A stretch of 64,000 nucleotides of DNA from Marisediminitalea lipolytica (GCF_001758465.1 NZ_MJIC01000010.1:868001-932000); one strand, 5' to 3'; positions 39,075-51,036 are shown, counted from the first letter of the stretch. Notes: a model not told the origin generated them from the letters alone. Translations and numbers: made by a program.

Positions 39075-41192
39075 ATGATGTTAGGTATTACTTCAATTAA
39101 AAAACAAGTCACAGCGGCCTCGGGCCTCAGCCTTATTGCCGCGATTGTTCTTATGATTCTCTATGGCGTCTGGTCTGCTGATGCACTCTACGAGGAAACG
39201 TCCACCAGTATTGACGCCTATGTAAAAATCAGTGTCACCAATTCTGTTCAGCGGGTATCTTCTCAGGTGCAGGAAATCAGTACCACCATTACCAAAACGC
39301 TCGAACTCACCAAAGCCATGGCGCAGACTCAGCAATTTGTGATTGCGCAAAACATGACAAATCAGTTAGGCCGCGAGCAGATAAACGACTATCTGAAATA
39401 TATGCTGGCTCAGTACAGTGACGTTATAGGTACCTATATCGTATGGGATCCTAACGCAGTGGATCAGGCTGATAACCAGTATGTTGGTGAAGGTAATCAT
39501 TCCGATAACCTTGGCCAGTTTGCGCCCTACTGGACACGCGCTGCCTCGGGCAAACTTGCCGTGCGGCCCGCGTCGATGAGCAGTTTACAGGACATGTCCA
39601 AAAACGAGCGTGGCCTGCTTAAAGCAGAATGGTACTACTGCCCCAAAAATACGCAGGCTGGCTGCGTTGCCGACCCGGCAGTGTGGGAAGTACAGGGTGT
39701 CCCTACCCTGATGACGTCAGTAACCTATCCCATTATGGTTAATAATCAGTTTATCGGTCTCTCCGGTGCCGATATCTCGGTCAGTTTTATTCAGCAACTG
39801 GTAGAAGACGTTAATCGCGGCGTCTATGCAGGCCAGGGCCACATGCAAATCATCAGTTATAACGGCAGCATCGTTGCAGACAGTAATGCCCCTGAAAAAG
39901 CGGGAGAATGGGTCAATGAAGTCCTGTGGCAGCAAATCGCCACACCACTGAGGGCTGGACAGCCGGTTATAGAGATCGGCGATACGTCCACTTTTGTACT
40001 GCTACCCCTTATGGCTGGCGACAATGGTGCGCCCTGGGCGGTTAAACTCGAATTGCCCACGGCTGTGGCCATGGCCGAAGCAAATGCCCTTAAAAGTGAA
40101 CTGGAGTCCCATTTTACAGATAATATTCTGTTCCAGTTGATTACCGGACTGGTGGTGGGATGTATTGGTTTTGCCGTGGTGTATTTAGTGGCATCACACA
40201 TTACCCGGCCAATTCGCCAGACAACGGCCTTAGTTAAAGCGCTGTCAGACTCTGATGGCGACCTCACTCAACGTATCAAGATTAGTCAGAACAACGAATT
40301 AAAGACCCTGTCAGAAAGCCTGAATGAGTTTCTGGATAAAACCCATGGCATTATTGTTGATACCTGCCAACTGGTGATTAGCCTAAAAAGTGCAGCCAGC
40401 AACAGTGCTGAACTGTCGGGACGCACCGATGCCATCATTCACCAGCAAAAAGCACAGCTGCAGGAAGTGACGGCTTCCATGCAAGCCATGACCAGTACCA
40501 CCGGCGAGGTCGCTCAACACTGCGCCGATACCTCCGCTTCGGCAGAACGGGCGCTGGATATGGTGCAGAGCTCTGCCAGTGAGTTGGGACAGACTGTATC
40601 AAGCATGGCTAACCTTAATCAAAACATGCAGCAGGCAGCCAGTAACATGGATGCCCTGGAGTCAGAAACCAAAAACATTGGTGGTATTCTGGAAGTCATT
40701 AAGAGCATTTCCGAACAAACCAACCTGCTGGCACTCAACGCAGCTATTGAGGCTGCTCGAGCAGGCGAACAAGGCCGGGGGTTTGCGGTAGTCGCTGATG
40801 AAGTCAGAAACCTCGCTGGTCGTACCCAGGAATCAGCAGAAGAAATCAGTCAGTTGATAGCTTCGCTCATCAGGCAAAGTGAGCAGGCCGTAACCACCAT
40901 GCGCCAGGGCTCTGAAACCTGTGCCGCTACCATGGCAGCCGCTCAGCATTCCCAGCAACAGCTTAGTGAAGTGGTTGGCGCAGTGCGGGTTATCAACGAA
41001 GCCTCTACCTCCATTGCCCGGGCGGTAGAACAACAAAACGCGGTAGCCGGCTCCATTTCGCTAAATATCGCCAGTATTTCCGCACAGCTAAACGAAGTGT
41101 CAGACAGTTCGTCACAAAGTAATTCCCAGTCACGACTTATTGATAACTATGCCGATGATATCTCACAAAAATTAAATCGCTTTCGCTACTAA
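39075..41192 (+). CDS. Methyl-accepting chemotaxis protein with a periplasmic Cache-type sensor
   Basis: Chemoreceptor of about 705 residues. It has an N-terminal membrane helix ([21 protein letters not shown]) and a large periplasmic domain (~40-340) of the double-Cache type, with [25 protein letters not shown] and [28 protein letters not shown] second membrane helix follows ([20 protein letters not shown]), then HAMP. The signalling hairpin tip is [21 protein letters not shown]... with [19 protein letters not shown]. The start is ATG 39075 or 39078; an AGG lies at 39069-39071. The ligand is unknown. It is an orphan receptor followed by a strong terminator. Confidence 0.92.
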   Translation: MMLGITSIKKQVTAASGLSLIAAIVLMILYGVWSADALYEETSTSIDAYVKISVTNSVQRVSSQVQEISTTITKTLELTKAMAQTQQFVIAQNMTNQLGREQINDYLKYMLAQYSDVIGTYIVWDPNAVDQADNQYVGEGNHSDNLGQFAPYWTRAASGKLAVRPASMSSLQDMSKNERGLLKAEWYYCPKNTQAGCVADPAVWEVQGVPTLMTSVTYPIMVNNQFIGLSGADISVSFIQQLVEDVNRGVYAGQGHMQIISYNGSIVADSNAPEKAGEWVNEVLWQQIATPLRAGQPVIEIGDTSTFVLLPLMAGDNGAPWAVKLELPTAVAMAEANALKSELESHFTDNILFQLITGLVVGCIGFAVVYLVASHITRPIRQTTALVKALSDSDGDLTQRIKISQNNELKTLSESLNEFLDKTHGIIVDTCQLVISLKSAASNSAELSGRTDAIIHQQKAQLQEVTASMQAMTSTTGEVAQHCADTSASAERALDMVQSSASELGQTVSSMANLNQNMQQAASNMDALESETKNIGGILEVIKSISEQTNLLALNAAIEAARAGEQGRGFAVVADEVRNLAGRTQESAEEISQLIASLIRQSEQAVTTMRQGSETCAATMAAAQHSQQQLSEVVGAVRVINEASTSIARAVEQQNAVAGSISLNIASISAQLNEVSDSSSQSNSQSRLIDNYADDISQKLNRFRY

Positions 41193-41208
41193 AGCTGCAG
41201 GCACAAAA

Positions 41209-41235
41209 AAGCCCCGTTGCAACACAACGGGGCTT
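41209..41235. terminator. Bidirectional terminator between the chemoreceptor gene and purC
   Basis: AAGCCCCGTTG, loop CAACA, CAACGGGGCTT. It has A-runs on the left and T-runs on the right, so it serves both converging genes. Confidence 0.88.
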
Positions 41236-41262
41236 TTAAACGTTTACCGGCAGTGGCGAATA

Positions 41263-41976
41263 TTACAGTTTCAGACCCAGACGATCAGCAACTTCGATAT
41301 AAGTCTCAACTACCGAGCCTAAGCCCTGACGGAAACGATCTTTATCCATTTTCTTACGGGTTTCTTTATCCCATAAGCGACAACCATCCGGCGTAAATTC
41401 ATCACCCAGAACGATATTGCCTGCGCTGTCTACGCCAAACTCCAGTTTGTAGTCAACCAGCATCATGCCGCCTTCGTCAAACAGAGCTTTAAGCACATCA
41501 TTCACGGCGAAAGTCAGTTCTTTCATACGCGCAACCTGAGCCGCCGTAGCCCAGCCGAAGGACTCAATGTGGTAGTCGTTTACCATTGGGTCGTGCAGTG
41601 CATCGTTTTTCAGGAAAAACTCAAATACCGGCGGGTTAAGCAGCTTACCTTCTTCAACGCCCAGACGACGTACCAGCGAACCTGCGGCAACGTTACGAAC
41701 AACACACTCAACCGGGATCATATCCAGCTTTTTAACCAGTGATTCGGTGTCTGATAACAGTGATTCCAACTGCGTTGAAATACCTGCTTCTTCCAGCTTG
41801 GTCATAATAAAGTGGTTAAACTTGTTATTAACCTCGCCTTTGCGGTCTAACTGCTCGATTTTTTCACCGTCAAAAGCAGAAGTATCGTTGCGAAACAGTA
41901 AGATTAACTTGTCAGCATCATCAGTAAGATAAACAGTTTTCGCTTTACCGCGATAAAGCTCGTCGCGTTTTTCCAT
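41263..41976 (-). CDS. purC: Phosphoribosylaminoimidazole-succinocarboxamide synthase
   Basis: Makes SAICAR from CAIR, aspartate and ATP in purine synthesis. It is 237 residues. Signatures include [14 protein letters not shown] at the N-terminus, [32 protein letters not shown], and [31 protein letters not shown]. It is last in dapA-bamC-purC on the minus strand, the E. coli order. Confidence 0.97.
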   Translation of the reverse strand: MEKRDELYRGKAKTVYLTDDADKLILLFRNDTSAFDGEKIEQLDRKGEVNNKFNHFIMTKLEEAGISTQLESLLSDTESLVKKLDMIPVECVVRNVAAGSLVRRLGVEEGKLLNPPVFEFFLKNDALHDPMVNDYHIESFGWATAAQVARMKELTFAVNDVLKALFDEGGMMLVDYKLEFGVDSAGNIVLGDEFTPDGCRLWDKETRKKMDKDRFRQGLGSVVETYIEVADRLGLKL

Positions 41977-41989
41977 TATTGGTCTCGTA

Positions 41990-43105
41990 TTAAATGTCTA
42001 AGCCATCTTCGGTCATTACCTGTTCAAAGGGTTTGAACAGATCAGCAACCTGCTTGGCGTTAAATGGTGTACTTTCTTTATCCATAAAGGTGATGGACGT
42101 TTTCGGTCCTAAGCTGGTCACCTTCAGGCGGTAGTCTTCGTAATCCAGTAACTGCGCATCGGAGGATGAAAAGATATCACTCCACCAACTTACCTGTTCA
42201 TCAGTATACTGTACAAAAATCAATCCGTTTGACTTATCCAGATCTTTTACGTTGAAGCCCAGTTTACGTAATACCAGCTGAATACGTGGCCAGGCAATAT
42301 CGTAGTTGGCATCCAGCACAAATGCCGGGTTACCATCGTCGTCAAAGCCCATGTCCATGTTCAGACCCTGACGAATCTGCGCAATCCGTCGGTTTGTCTC
42401 TAACTGGTTAAGGTACTCATAGTGACCAATCACCTGGTTAAGCACCATGACCTCATCACGACGTTTCTCCATGGCATTTAAATCGTTTATCGACTTGTCA
42501 CCAAGGCGGTAATCCTGCAATGACGCCGTCAGCTGCGCGGTGCGGCCATGGGGTTTAAGCTCAACATTAAACCGATAACGACCCTGGCCAACAACGTTTT
42601 CCTCGTCGTCCGAAGACCAGCTAAACCAACTTGAATCTTCATCCTGGTTTACCGGGATAAGGCTCATCCAGCCGGTTACTAATTCACCCTGCGCCGGATC
42701 GAAGCTTTCCACGTTGATATTGTGCTGCTCCAGATACCCGATAAGCGAGTTCCAGATAGTTTTATTTAACGGTTCGGAGTCTTTCACCTGATCAAGCAGC
42801 ACCGTCGCCCCTTTAGAGCCCTCTTCAACATGAGAGCCTTGCACCAGAGGAATAACCAGTGCCGGTGGCACTACGTGCAAATTACGGCCAATCAGGTCGG
42901 TATCAGCACCAGGCTGTAACGCAGGAATTTCGTAATCTTTAGTAAATTCTGGTGAATCCAGTTCGGTTGGCACCTGTAACTGCGTGCGCTCAGTGGACTT
43001 TAAATACGCATAACTGCCCGAGGCAGTTATGCGGTCTTGTTGGGAAGCACAAGCAGTAAGAACAAGGCTGGCAATACCGCTAACCAAAGCCAGTTTTTTA
43101 TTCAT
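41990..43105 (-). CDS. bamC: Outer-membrane assembly lipoprotein BamC
   Basis: Accessory lipoprotein of the BAM complex for beta-barrel insertion. It is 371 residues. The signal peptide ends in lipobox LTAC ([19 protein letters not shown]). A flexible N-terminal region follows ([20 protein letters not shown]), then two helix-grip domains, about residues 105-220 and 235-345. The sequence is moderately diverged, but position between dapA and purC is diagnostic. It is 9 bp downstream of dapA. Confidence 0.93.
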   Translation of the reverse strand: MNKKLALVSGIASLVLTACASQQDRITASGSYAYLKSTERTQLQVPTELDSPEFTKDYEIPALQPGADTDLIGRNLHVVPPALVIPLVQGSHVEEGSKGATVLLDQVKDSEPLNKTIWNSLIGYLEQHNINVESFDPAQGELVTGWMSLIPVNQDEDSSWFSWSSDDEENVVGQGRYRFNVELKPHGRTAQLTASLQDYRLGDKSINDLNAMEKRRDEVMVLNQVIGHYEYLNQLETNRRIAQIRQGLNMDMGFDDDGNPAFVLDANYDIAWPRIQLVLRKLGFNVKDLDKSNGLIFVQYTDEQVSWWSDIFSSSDAQLLDYEDYRLKVTSLGPKTSITFMDKESTPFNAKQVADLFKPFEQVMTEDGLDI

Positions 43106-43114
43106 AGTTATCTC

Positions 43115-43999
43115 TTATTCCGAAAGTAAAGCGTATTCAGTTAATAACGCTTCGATACTTTTTTGGCTCGCAAGTTCCGGCAAAACCATCGGTAAACGTA
43201 AAAATGGGCTTTTCATCTTACCCATTTTGTACAACGCCCATTTCGGCATCACCGGATTAGGCTCGATAAACAGTCGGGTATGCAGCTTTTCGATACTGGC
43301 ATTTAACTCACGACAGCGGGCAAAATCACCAGCCAGTGCTGCATCACACATTTGCGCGATAGCCGCCGGGACAATATTGGCTGTTACGGAAATCACGCCA
43401 TGGCCGCCTTCGCACAGAAACTCACAGGAAGAGGCATCGTCACCGCTCAACAGCACAAAATCATCATCGACCAGCGCCTGAGTCGCTTTTAACCGGGCGA
43501 TATCGCCCGTTGCATCTTTAAGCCCGACGATTTTAGGATGTTTAGCCAACTCAGCAACAGTTTCAGGCAGCATATCGGCAACGGTACGTCCGGGTACATT
43601 GTATAAAATGACCGGCAGGTCGGTAGCATCAGCAATCGCTTCAAAATGCGCGATCATGCCTTTTTGCTGCGGCTTATTGTAATAAGGCACCACAGATAAA
43701 AAGCCATCAATGCCCAGACCGGCCATTTGTTCACTCAGAAAAATCGCTTCAGATGTGGAGTTTGCCCCACTGCCTGCAATCACTTTTGTGCGACCTGCGG
43801 CAGCGGCAACGGTTTGTTTAACCACTTCGATATGTTCATCAAATGGTAATGTGGCAGACTCACCAGTCGTCCCTACCGACACGATACCATGGGTACCCTG
43901 CTGGACATGAAATTCCACCAACTCCTGCAAAGCAGGATAATCGATTTGGCCGTCATCGAACATCGGGGTGACAAGCGCGACATAACTACCGGTAAACAT
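43115..43999 (-). CDS. dapA: 4-hydroxy-tetrahydrodipicolinate synthase
   Basis: First committed step of lysine and diaminopimelate synthesis: pyruvate plus aspartate semialdehyde. It is 294 residues from the ATG giving MFTGSYVALVTPM, with GGAGAGAAT upstream. A longer in-frame start has no conserved sequence. The active-site Tyr is in PVILYNVPGRT and the Schiff-base Lys in IVGLKDATGD. GTTGES lies near residue 46. It heads dapA-bamC-purC and is divergent from gcvR. Confidence 0.97.
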   Translation of the reverse strand: MFTGSYVALVTPMFDDGQIDYPALQELVEFHVQQGTHGIVSVGTTGESATLPFDEHIEVVKQTVAAAAGRTKVIAGSGANSTSEAIFLSEQMAGLGIDGFLSVVPYYNKPQQKGMIAHFEAIADATDLPVILYNVPGRTVADMLPETVAELAKHPKIVGLKDATGDIARLKATQALVDDDFVLLSGDDASSCEFLCEGGHGVISVTANIVPAAIAQMCDAALAGDFARCRELNASIEKLHTRLFIEPNPVMPKWALYKMGKMKSPFLRLPMVLPELASQKSIEALLTEYALLSE

Positions 44000-44237
44000 A
44001 TTCTCTCCACTTTTTGCGAGCGCACATGGTAATTGGCGCACTGCTTAAAAACAAGCATTTGAGCGAGTCTATTGCATTTTATTAACGCAAAAAGCCGGAT
44101 TTTGTTTTTGTGGGCATCTATTTATTCAGCATTCGTTAAAAATGGGCGTTTTTACCCAGCCAATATTAGACTATGGAGCCATTCGACTTTAGCCGCGGCT
44201 ATGTTAGAATCGCGGCCCCTTAATACGAGTCAGGTCC

Positions 44238-44771
44238 ATGAAACAACAGTTAATTGCGGTTATTTTAGGTACTGATCAGGTGGGTATTCTCAGTGATATT
44301 GCCACCCTGGTTAGTGAATCAGATTGCAATATCCTTGACAGTCGACATGCTATCTACGGTCAGGAATTTTCGTTAACGATGATTATAGAAGGCACCCATA
44401 ACGCAATTACCCGCGTGGAACTGAGTATTCCTGAGATGTGCCAGCGACGTGATCTGTTGTCCATCCTTAAACGTACTCGCGAGCACACCAAACAAAATCT
44501 AACGCATCTGTACGACGTGGAATTTAATGGTGTGGATAATCCGGGGCAAATTCAGGCCATCACCCGCTTTTTTGCCGACCAGAACGTCTCTATCAGTGCA
44601 TTCCGACAAACCACAAACGTGGAGTCTGCTGGCGGGCATAAAATGATGCGTTTTAAACTGGTTGTGAACATTCCTGATGATGTCGCCATGCCGGAGTTTC
44701 GCTATAACCTGAATTTGTTGTGTCAGGTGTTGCACCTGACATCCAATATCATCGATAAACATAAGGGATAA
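44238..44771 (+). CDS. gcvR: Glycine cleavage system transcriptional repressor GcvR-like ACT protein
   Basis: GcvR blocks the activator GcvA when glycine is low, through protein contact. It is 177 residues with two ACT domains. The first is LIAVILGTDQVGILSDIATLVSESDCNILDSRHAIYGQEFSLTMIIEG. The second follows LTHLYDVEFNGVDNPGQIQAITRFFADQNVSISAF. It does not bind DNA itself. The dapA/gcvR-bcp arrangement is the same as E. coli. It is 8 bp upstream of bcp. Confidence 0.92.
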   Translation: MKQQLIAVILGTDQVGILSDIATLVSESDCNILDSRHAIYGQEFSLTMIIEGTHNAITRVELSIPEMCQRRDLLSILKRTREHTKQNLTHLYDVEFNGVDNPGQIQAITRFFADQNVSISAFRQTTNVESAGGHKMMRFKLVVNIPDDVAMPEFRYNLNLLCQVLHLTSNIIDKHKG

Positions 44772-44779
44772 ATTAAAAT

Positions 44780-45250
44780 ATGAATACGCTTACTGCCGGT
44801 GACGCTGCACCATTATTTACTTTGCCTGATCAGGACGGTAATCCTGTAGCACTGGAATCCTTACAAGGAAAAAAAGTGCTGGTGTACTTTTATCCCAAGG
44901 CGATGACACCGGGTTGCACCGTACAGGCCCAGGGCCTGCGTGATATTCAGCACGAATTACAACAGCAAAATGTTGTGGTACTGGGTATCAGCCCGGATCC
45001 GGTTAAACGTTTGCCTAAATTTATCGAAAAAGAACAGCTCAATTTTACGCTGTTATCAGACGAAGACCACGCCGTAGCCGAAGCTTTCGGTGTGTGGGGC
45101 CTGAAGAAATTTATGGGTAAAGAGTACGACGGTATTCACCGCATCACCTTTCTCATCGACGAACAGGGTAACATCGAACAGGTGTTCAATAAGTTTAAGA
45201 CTAAAGAACATCACCTGGTTATCCTCAACTACCTGAACGGCGGCGAATAA
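44780..45250 (+). CDS. bcp: Peroxiredoxin BCP, lacking the resolving cysteine
   Basis: Thiol peroxidase of the BCP/PrxQ group. It is 156 residues with the thioredoxin-like fold. The peroxidatic Cys46 is in KAMTPGCTVQAQ. E. coli BCP has a second Cys five residues on (PGCTVQAC), which forms the intramolecular disulfide. Here that position is Gln51, and Cys46 is the only Cys in the protein. It must therefore work as a 1-Cys enzyme, with an external thiol such as thioredoxin, glutaredoxin or glutathione resolving it. It follows gcvR by 8 bp. Confidence 0.95.
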   Translation: MNTLTAGDAAPLFTLPDQDGNPVALESLQGKKVLVYFYPKAMTPGCTVQAQGLRDIQHELQQQNVVVLGISPDPVKRLPKFIEKEQLNFTLLSDEDHAVAEAFGVWGLKKFMGKEYDGIHRITFLIDEQGNIEQVFNKFKTKEHHLVILNYLNGGE

Positions 45251-45258
45251 TCCCCATG

Positions 45259-45280
45259 TGGCAGGCTTGTTAGCCTGCCA
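45259..45280 (+). terminator. Hairpin after bcp
   Basis: TGGCAGGC, loop TTGTTA, GCCTGCCA, 9 nt after the bcp stop codon. The tail has no T-run, so it may be Rho-dependent or an RNA-end stabiliser. Confidence 0.55.
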
Positions 45281-45365
45281 TACACCGCTGACACAATTCC
45301 TTTTATTGCAATCCTGATCTACGCTGTTTACGTACCAACCCTCTCCCCCATTTGAGGAAACAGCG

Positions 45366-46244
45366 ATGTGTGACAACTCTACCGAACAGGATATTCAAAC
45401 CTTTGCCAGTAATGGCGGGCAACTAAATCGCCGGCAGTTTAATCAGTTACTTACCTTAGGTACGCTTGGCGCGGTCATGCCACAGTTTGCGCTGGCTGAT
45501 ACCACCCTGATTAATCGGGAAGTCGCGGTTTCCACGCCCGATGGCAAAGCGGACTGTTTGTTTACCTGTCCCAAAACCGGCACTCATCCGGCGGTCATTA
45601 TCTGGCCAGACATCAAAGGGCGAAGAGCCGCTTTTGATATTATGGGGCAGCGTCTGGCTGCACAGGGTTATGCCGTGCTGGTGGTCAACCCTTTTTATCG
45701 TGATATCAGCGGCGCCGCATTACCAGAACAAGTCCAGTTTCCTTCGCCCAAAGCCTGGGAAATCCTTTCGCCGATGCGAGCAAAGTTAACGCAGGAAGCG
45801 GTTGTTAGCGATGCTTCGGCCTTTTTCGCTTTTATGGATGCTCAGGGCGAGGTTGACTCATCACGTCAGGGTGCGCTGATGGGCTATTGTATGAGCGGTT
45901 CTTTTACCATGTTTGCTGCAGCAGCGCTGCCCAAACGGGTGGGTGCTATCGCCAGCTTTCATGGTGGTGGCCTGGCTACCGACAAACCGGACAGCCCACA
46001 TCTGACTATTGCACAGTCCGATGCCCTGGCACTCCATGCGATTGCCGGGAATGACAATGAGCGCTCACCGCAAATGCACCCCATGCTGGTTAAAGCCTAT
46101 CAGCAAGCCGGGCTGACTGCCCGTATTGAAGTTTATCCGGGTACCTTACATGGCTGGACACCACCAGACTCCAAAGTCTACAACGAGCAGCAGGCGGAGC
46201 TCGCCTGGCAGCGCACGCTGGCACTGTTTAAACAGGCGCTTTAG
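45366..46244 (+). CDS. Dienelactone hydrolase family protein with a twin-arginine signal
   Basis: Alpha/beta hydrolase of 292 residues. Residues ~21-45 form a Tat-type signal (NRRQFNQLLTLGTLGAVMPQFALA), so it is probably exported folded. The nucleophile is Cys175 in LMGYCMSGSF, the DLH form of the nucleophile elbow. Glu, Asp and His partners lie around DIKGRR and the C-terminal LHGWTPP. Many DLH-family enzymes have lost dienelactone specificity, so the substrate is open. It is absent from the E. coli version of this locus. Confidence 0.85.
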   Translation: MCDNSTEQDIQTFASNGGQLNRRQFNQLLTLGTLGAVMPQFALADTTLINREVAVSTPDGKADCLFTCPKTGTHPAVIIWPDIKGRRAAFDIMGQRLAAQGYAVLVVNPFYRDISGAALPEQVQFPSPKAWEILSPMRAKLTQEAVVSDASAFFAFMDAQGEVDSSRQGALMGYCMSGSFTMFAAAALPKRVGAIASFHGGGLATDKPDSPHLTIAQSDALALHAIAGNDNERSPQMHPMLVKAYQQAGLTARIEVYPGTLHGWTPPDSKVYNEQQAELAWQRTLALFKQAL

Positions 46245-46263
46245 CTGGCTTTAAATAAGATAA

Positions 46264-46288
46264 ACCGGTCAGTATCTGGCTGACCGGT
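46264..46288 (-). terminator. Terminator of perM, possibly bidirectional
   Basis: ACCGGTCAG, 7-nt loop, CTGACCGGT, with a T-rich tail on the minus strand (TTTATCTTATTT). It lies between the converging dienelactone hydrolase and perM genes. Confidence 0.72.
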
Positions 46289-46299
46289 GACAGGTATGG

Positions 46300-47379
46300 C
46301 TAAGCTTGTTCAGATTTGCCGTTAAGATGCTCGGGTGAAGAAGACCACGCGGTGACAACCGCTTTCACCAACGTTGCCAGAGGGATGGCAAAAAACACCC
46401 CCCAAAAGCCCCATAAGCCACCAAAAAACAGCACCGCAATAATGATATACAAGGGATGCAGACTGACCGCCTCAGAAAATAAAATAGGCACCAGTAAATT
46501 ACCGTCGAGCGCCTGAATGATCCCATAGGCGATCATCAGGTACCAAAACTCCGGCGAAATCCCCCACTGAAACATGGCAACCACCGCTACCGGAATGGTC
46601 ACTACCGCCGCACCGATATAAGGAATTAGCACCGAGAGTCCAACCAGTACGCCCAGCAATAGTGAGTAACGTAAATCCATGATGGCAAAGGTGATGCAGG
46701 ACACTGCGCCGACAATCAGAATTTCTATCACCTTACCGCGAATATAGTTGGCAATCTGAACGTTCATTTCATTGCCTACCTGGGCAATTAAACGGCGCTC
46801 TTTAGGCAGGATACGGGAGATGCTAGCAGTGAAATACAGCTTATCCTTAAGCATAAAAAACACCATCAGCGGCACCAGAATAAAATAGATTAACAGCGCC
46901 GCAACACTGGTGATTGAGCCAATTGAGGCAGACAGCGCTTGCTCACCAAAATCGACCAGGCGTTGATTAGCGCCTTCCATCATTTCGTAAATATGAGAAA
47001 ACTGAACATACTCAGGGTATTTATCGGGCAAGGTTAATAACCAGCCCTGGGCATTTTGCCAGATGGTGGGTAACTCCTGTGCCAGACTGACGCTCTGCTT
47101 GGTTACCACCGGCACCAGGCCTACGGTCATAAATACCATGATCAGAATAAAACAAATCAACACCAGCGCCACTGCCGGCGAGCGGCCTAAGCCCAAACGG
47201 TTAAGCTGTGTCACCGGCCAGTCGAGCAAATAAGCTATCACCGCCGCCACGATAACCGGCATCAGCATATCGCCCCACAGCAGTAACAAAGCACTGGTGA
47301 TTAAAATTAAAATCAACAGCATAGCGGCGTCTGGGTCAGAAAACTTTCGTTGGTACCAGCGTCCAAAAACACTAAACAT
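46300..47379 (-). CDS. perM: AI-2E family transporter PerM
   Basis: Inner-membrane protein of the AI-2E/PerM family. It is 359 residues with about eight transmembrane helices (MLLILILITSALLLLWGDMLMPVIVAAVIAYLL at the start; RYSLLLGVLVGLSVLIPYIGAAVVTIPVAVVAMF later). The family includes exporters and Na+/H+ antiporters. E. coli PerM (YfgO) has no firm substrate. The neighbouring bepA and the yfgD-like gene match the E. coli perM-bepA-yfgD order. Confidence 0.9.
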   Translation of the reverse strand: MFSVFGRWYQRKFSDPDAAMLLILILITSALLLLWGDMLMPVIVAAVIAYLLDWPVTQLNRLGLGRSPAVALVLICFILIMVFMTVGLVPVVTKQSVSLAQELPTIWQNAQGWLLTLPDKYPEYVQFSHIYEMMEGANQRLVDFGEQALSASIGSITSVAALLIYFILVPLMVFFMLKDKLYFTASISRILPKERRLIAQVGNEMNVQIANYIRGKVIEILIVGAVSCITFAIMDLRYSLLLGVLVGLSVLIPYIGAAVVTIPVAVVAMFQWGISPEFWYLMIAYGIIQALDGNLLVPILFSEAVSLHPLYIIIAVLFFGGLWGFWGVFFAIPLATLVKAVVTAWSSSPEHLNGKSEQA

Positions 47380-47626
47380 TCATCATTCCTTACGGATTTT
47401 TTGCACGACAATCACAAAAAACGTGTTACCGGCACGCACTGATATGGCGCGTTACTATACCGACAAAGTATTGAATTGTAACGCATAGAACTTGCACCCG
47501 GTCTGGCCTTATGGTGTGATCAGACGAGTGTGATTTTAAGAAACGTGATTATTTTAGCAAATTCATGGAACTGAATGCTGTCAGATTGTCGTATTAATAG
47601 CAGTATCAGTCTTTAACAGAGGAAAA

Positions 47627-49096
47627 ATGAGACAAGTTTTTCGATCCGGTATCCTCGGCTTAACCCTCAGCATCACCACCATGCTGGGGTCGGCATCTGT
47701 GTTTGCCCAGGCCGTTGGAAACGATAAAAATGCCCTGCCGGACATTGGCGTTGTCGCCTCTGAAGTGCTCACGCTGGACAAGGAAATGCTGATTGGCGAT
47801 GCAATCATGCGGCAAATGCGCGGTCAGGCACCGGTAATAGATGATCCGGTGTTAACTGAATACCTGCAGGATTTGGGTAATCGTCTGGTTCTGCAGGCCG
47901 ACAATACAAAATTTCCCTTTGAGTTTTTTCTGATTAACAATTCAGTGATGAACGCCTTTGCTTTTTATGGCGGACACGTAGGCGTGCATTCGGGTATCCT
48001 GACGCGCGCCGACACCGAAAGTGAGGTTGCCTCGGTACTGGCTCACGAAATCACCCACGTTACCCAGCGTCATCTGGCTCGCCGCGCTTTGTCGCAGCAA
48101 CGCAGTTCGCCTATTCAAATCGCGTCAATGATTGGCGGCATCTTGCTGGCTATGGCTAACCCGCAGGCGGGTATTGCAGCAATGCAAACCTCAGCCGCAA
48201 TGGCCAGTCAGCTTAACATTGACTATACCCGTTCAAACGAACAGGAAGCTGACCGCATTGGCATTGATATTCTGTACCGGGCGGGATTTGACCCCACCGC
48301 TTCGTCCACCTTTTTTGGCAAAATGGCCCAGGAATACCGTAACAGCTCGCGCCCGCCAGAAAGGCTGTTAACTCACCCCTTAACAGAAAAACGGATAGCC
48401 GATGCCCGTAATCGTATGGGGCGTTATCCGGAAGTGCGTTTACCCCCTAGCCTGCCGTTTAATCTGGCTAAAGCCAGGTTACTGGCACGCTACCAGTTTG
48501 AGCCTGAATACGCGCTGGAACATTTTAAAGCGGTAGTAGAAACCAACAGTTTTGCGATAAAAGAAGCCGGGCTGTACGGGTTGGCTATCGCCTATTTTGC
48601 TAACGAAGACTATGCTAATGCTCAGCAAATTAACGATAAATTGCTGGCCAGCGATCCCAATAATCTATTTTATGTGGATCTGGCCACCGATATCGATATT
48701 GCCACTGGCCACGCCGCCGAAGCAGAGCAAATGCTGCGGGCACAATTAAACCACAAGCCGCGTAACAGTGTGGTGGTTCTGAACCTGGCCAGTGCCCAGA
48801 TGGCGCAAAAGAAAAACGAAGAGGCCATCGAGCTGATTCGGGATTATTTGTTGGTCCATCCGGATGATCAGCTGGCTTATCAATTGCTTTCAGATGCCTA
48901 CAAAGCGAATAAATCCTTTAAAGGCATGTATCAGAGTAAGGCCGAACTACTGGCCCTTTACGGCGCTTATCCGAATGCCATAGACGAGCTGCAGCACGCC
49001 TACAACTATACCGGTGATGATTATCTCGAAAAGCAGCGTATCCGGGCGCGGATCCAACAATTTCGTGACGAACAGGAAAAACTAAAGCACTTTTGA
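47627..49096 (+). CDS. bepA: Beta-barrel assembly-enhancing protease BepA
   Basis: Periplasmic M48 metalloprotease and chaperone for LptD and other outer-membrane proteins. It is 489 residues. The signal peptide ends near AQAVG. The zinc site is HEITH (H140-E141-xx-H144) in LAHEITHVTQRHLARR; the third ligand is Glu in NEQEADRIG. The C-terminal TPR domain starts about residue 285 (ALEHFKAVVETNSFAIKEAGLYGLAIAYF). It converges with the thioredoxin-like gene with the last 15 bp overlapping. Confidence 0.95.
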   Translation: MRQVFRSGILGLTLSITTMLGSASVFAQAVGNDKNALPDIGVVASEVLTLDKEMLIGDAIMRQMRGQAPVIDDPVLTEYLQDLGNRLVLQADNTKFPFEFFLINNSVMNAFAFYGGHVGVHSGILTRADTESEVASVLAHEITHVTQRHLARRALSQQRSSPIQIASMIGGILLAMANPQAGIAAMQTSAAMASQLNIDYTRSNEQEADRIGIDILYRAGFDPTASSTFFGKMAQEYRNSSRPPERLLTHPLTEKRIADARNRMGRYPEVRLPPSLPFNLAKARLLARYQFEPEYALEHFKAVVETNSFAIKEAGLYGLAIAYFANEDYANAQQINDKLLASDPNNLFYVDLATDIDIATGHAAEAEQMLRAQLNHKPRNSVVVLNLASAQMAQKKNEEAIELIRDYLLVHPDDQLAYQLLSDAYKANKSFKGMYQSKAELLALYGAYPNAIDELQHAYNYTGDDYLEKQRIRARIQQFRDEQEKLKHF

Positions 49097-49594
49097 GCGG
49101 CTTTCAGCCAACGCGGTGTTTAGCCTTTCCCGGGTGACTTCGCCGCGAATGGTTGTCACCACTTCCCCGTCTGGCGCGACAATGTAAGTCGTTGGCAGTA
49201 CTATCGGCATGTCTACCGGCAGGCTGCTTTTAGCAACAGACTGCACAACCGGGAAAGCTATCTGCTGGCGGGAAATCACGCCCAGAAGCTGCTCGTTATC
49301 CAGTTCATCAAAGCTAACACCAAGCACCCTCACCTCGCCACTGGCGTAAAACGCATTGAGTTCGGGAATTTCCCGCAAACAAGGCAAACACCATTCGGCA
49401 AAAAAATTGACTACTGTCCACTTATCATCCTGCCAGTGAAATGGCGCACCTTCTACCGTTTCAACTGACAATGGCTGCATCGTTCTGAATCCAATGCCAG
49501 CAGCCAGCGCTAATGCCCCGGCCAACACCATAACAACGACACGTAAAGATCCACGTTGCGACGTAATTCGTTTATACTCTGCGACAATTTTCAA
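49082..49594 (-). CDS. TlpA/thioredoxin-like membrane-anchored oxidoreductase
   Basis: Periplasm-facing thioredoxin-fold protein. The active site is WCLPC in FFAEWCLPCLREIPEL, and the cis-Pro is in VLPTTYIV. There is an N-terminal membrane anchor (VVVMVLAGALALAAGIGF). The start is uncertain. A TTG at 49594 with CAGG upstream gives 170 residues and a basic N-tail before the anchor. An ATG at 49531 is shorter. A longer start at 49708 would run into the divergent arsC. The family can reduce disulfides for cytochrome c maturation or serve other thiol transfer. Partner unknown. Confidence 0.85.
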   Translation of the reverse strand: MKIVAEYKRITSQRGSLRVVVMVLAGALALAAGIGFRTMQPLSVETVEGAPFHWQDDKWTVVNFFAEWCLPCLREIPELNAFYASGEVRVLGVSFDELDNEQLLGVISRQQIAFPVVQSVAKSSLPVDMPIVLPTTYIVAPDGEVVTTIRGEVTRERLNTALAESRSKVL

Positions 49595-49668
49595 ATCGTT
49601 TAACCTGATAATCTGATGCTCTGGGTAACAATCCCGCTCATTACAACACAGGAAATAAGTAGAAGACC

Positions 49669-51036
<1,368 letters not shown>

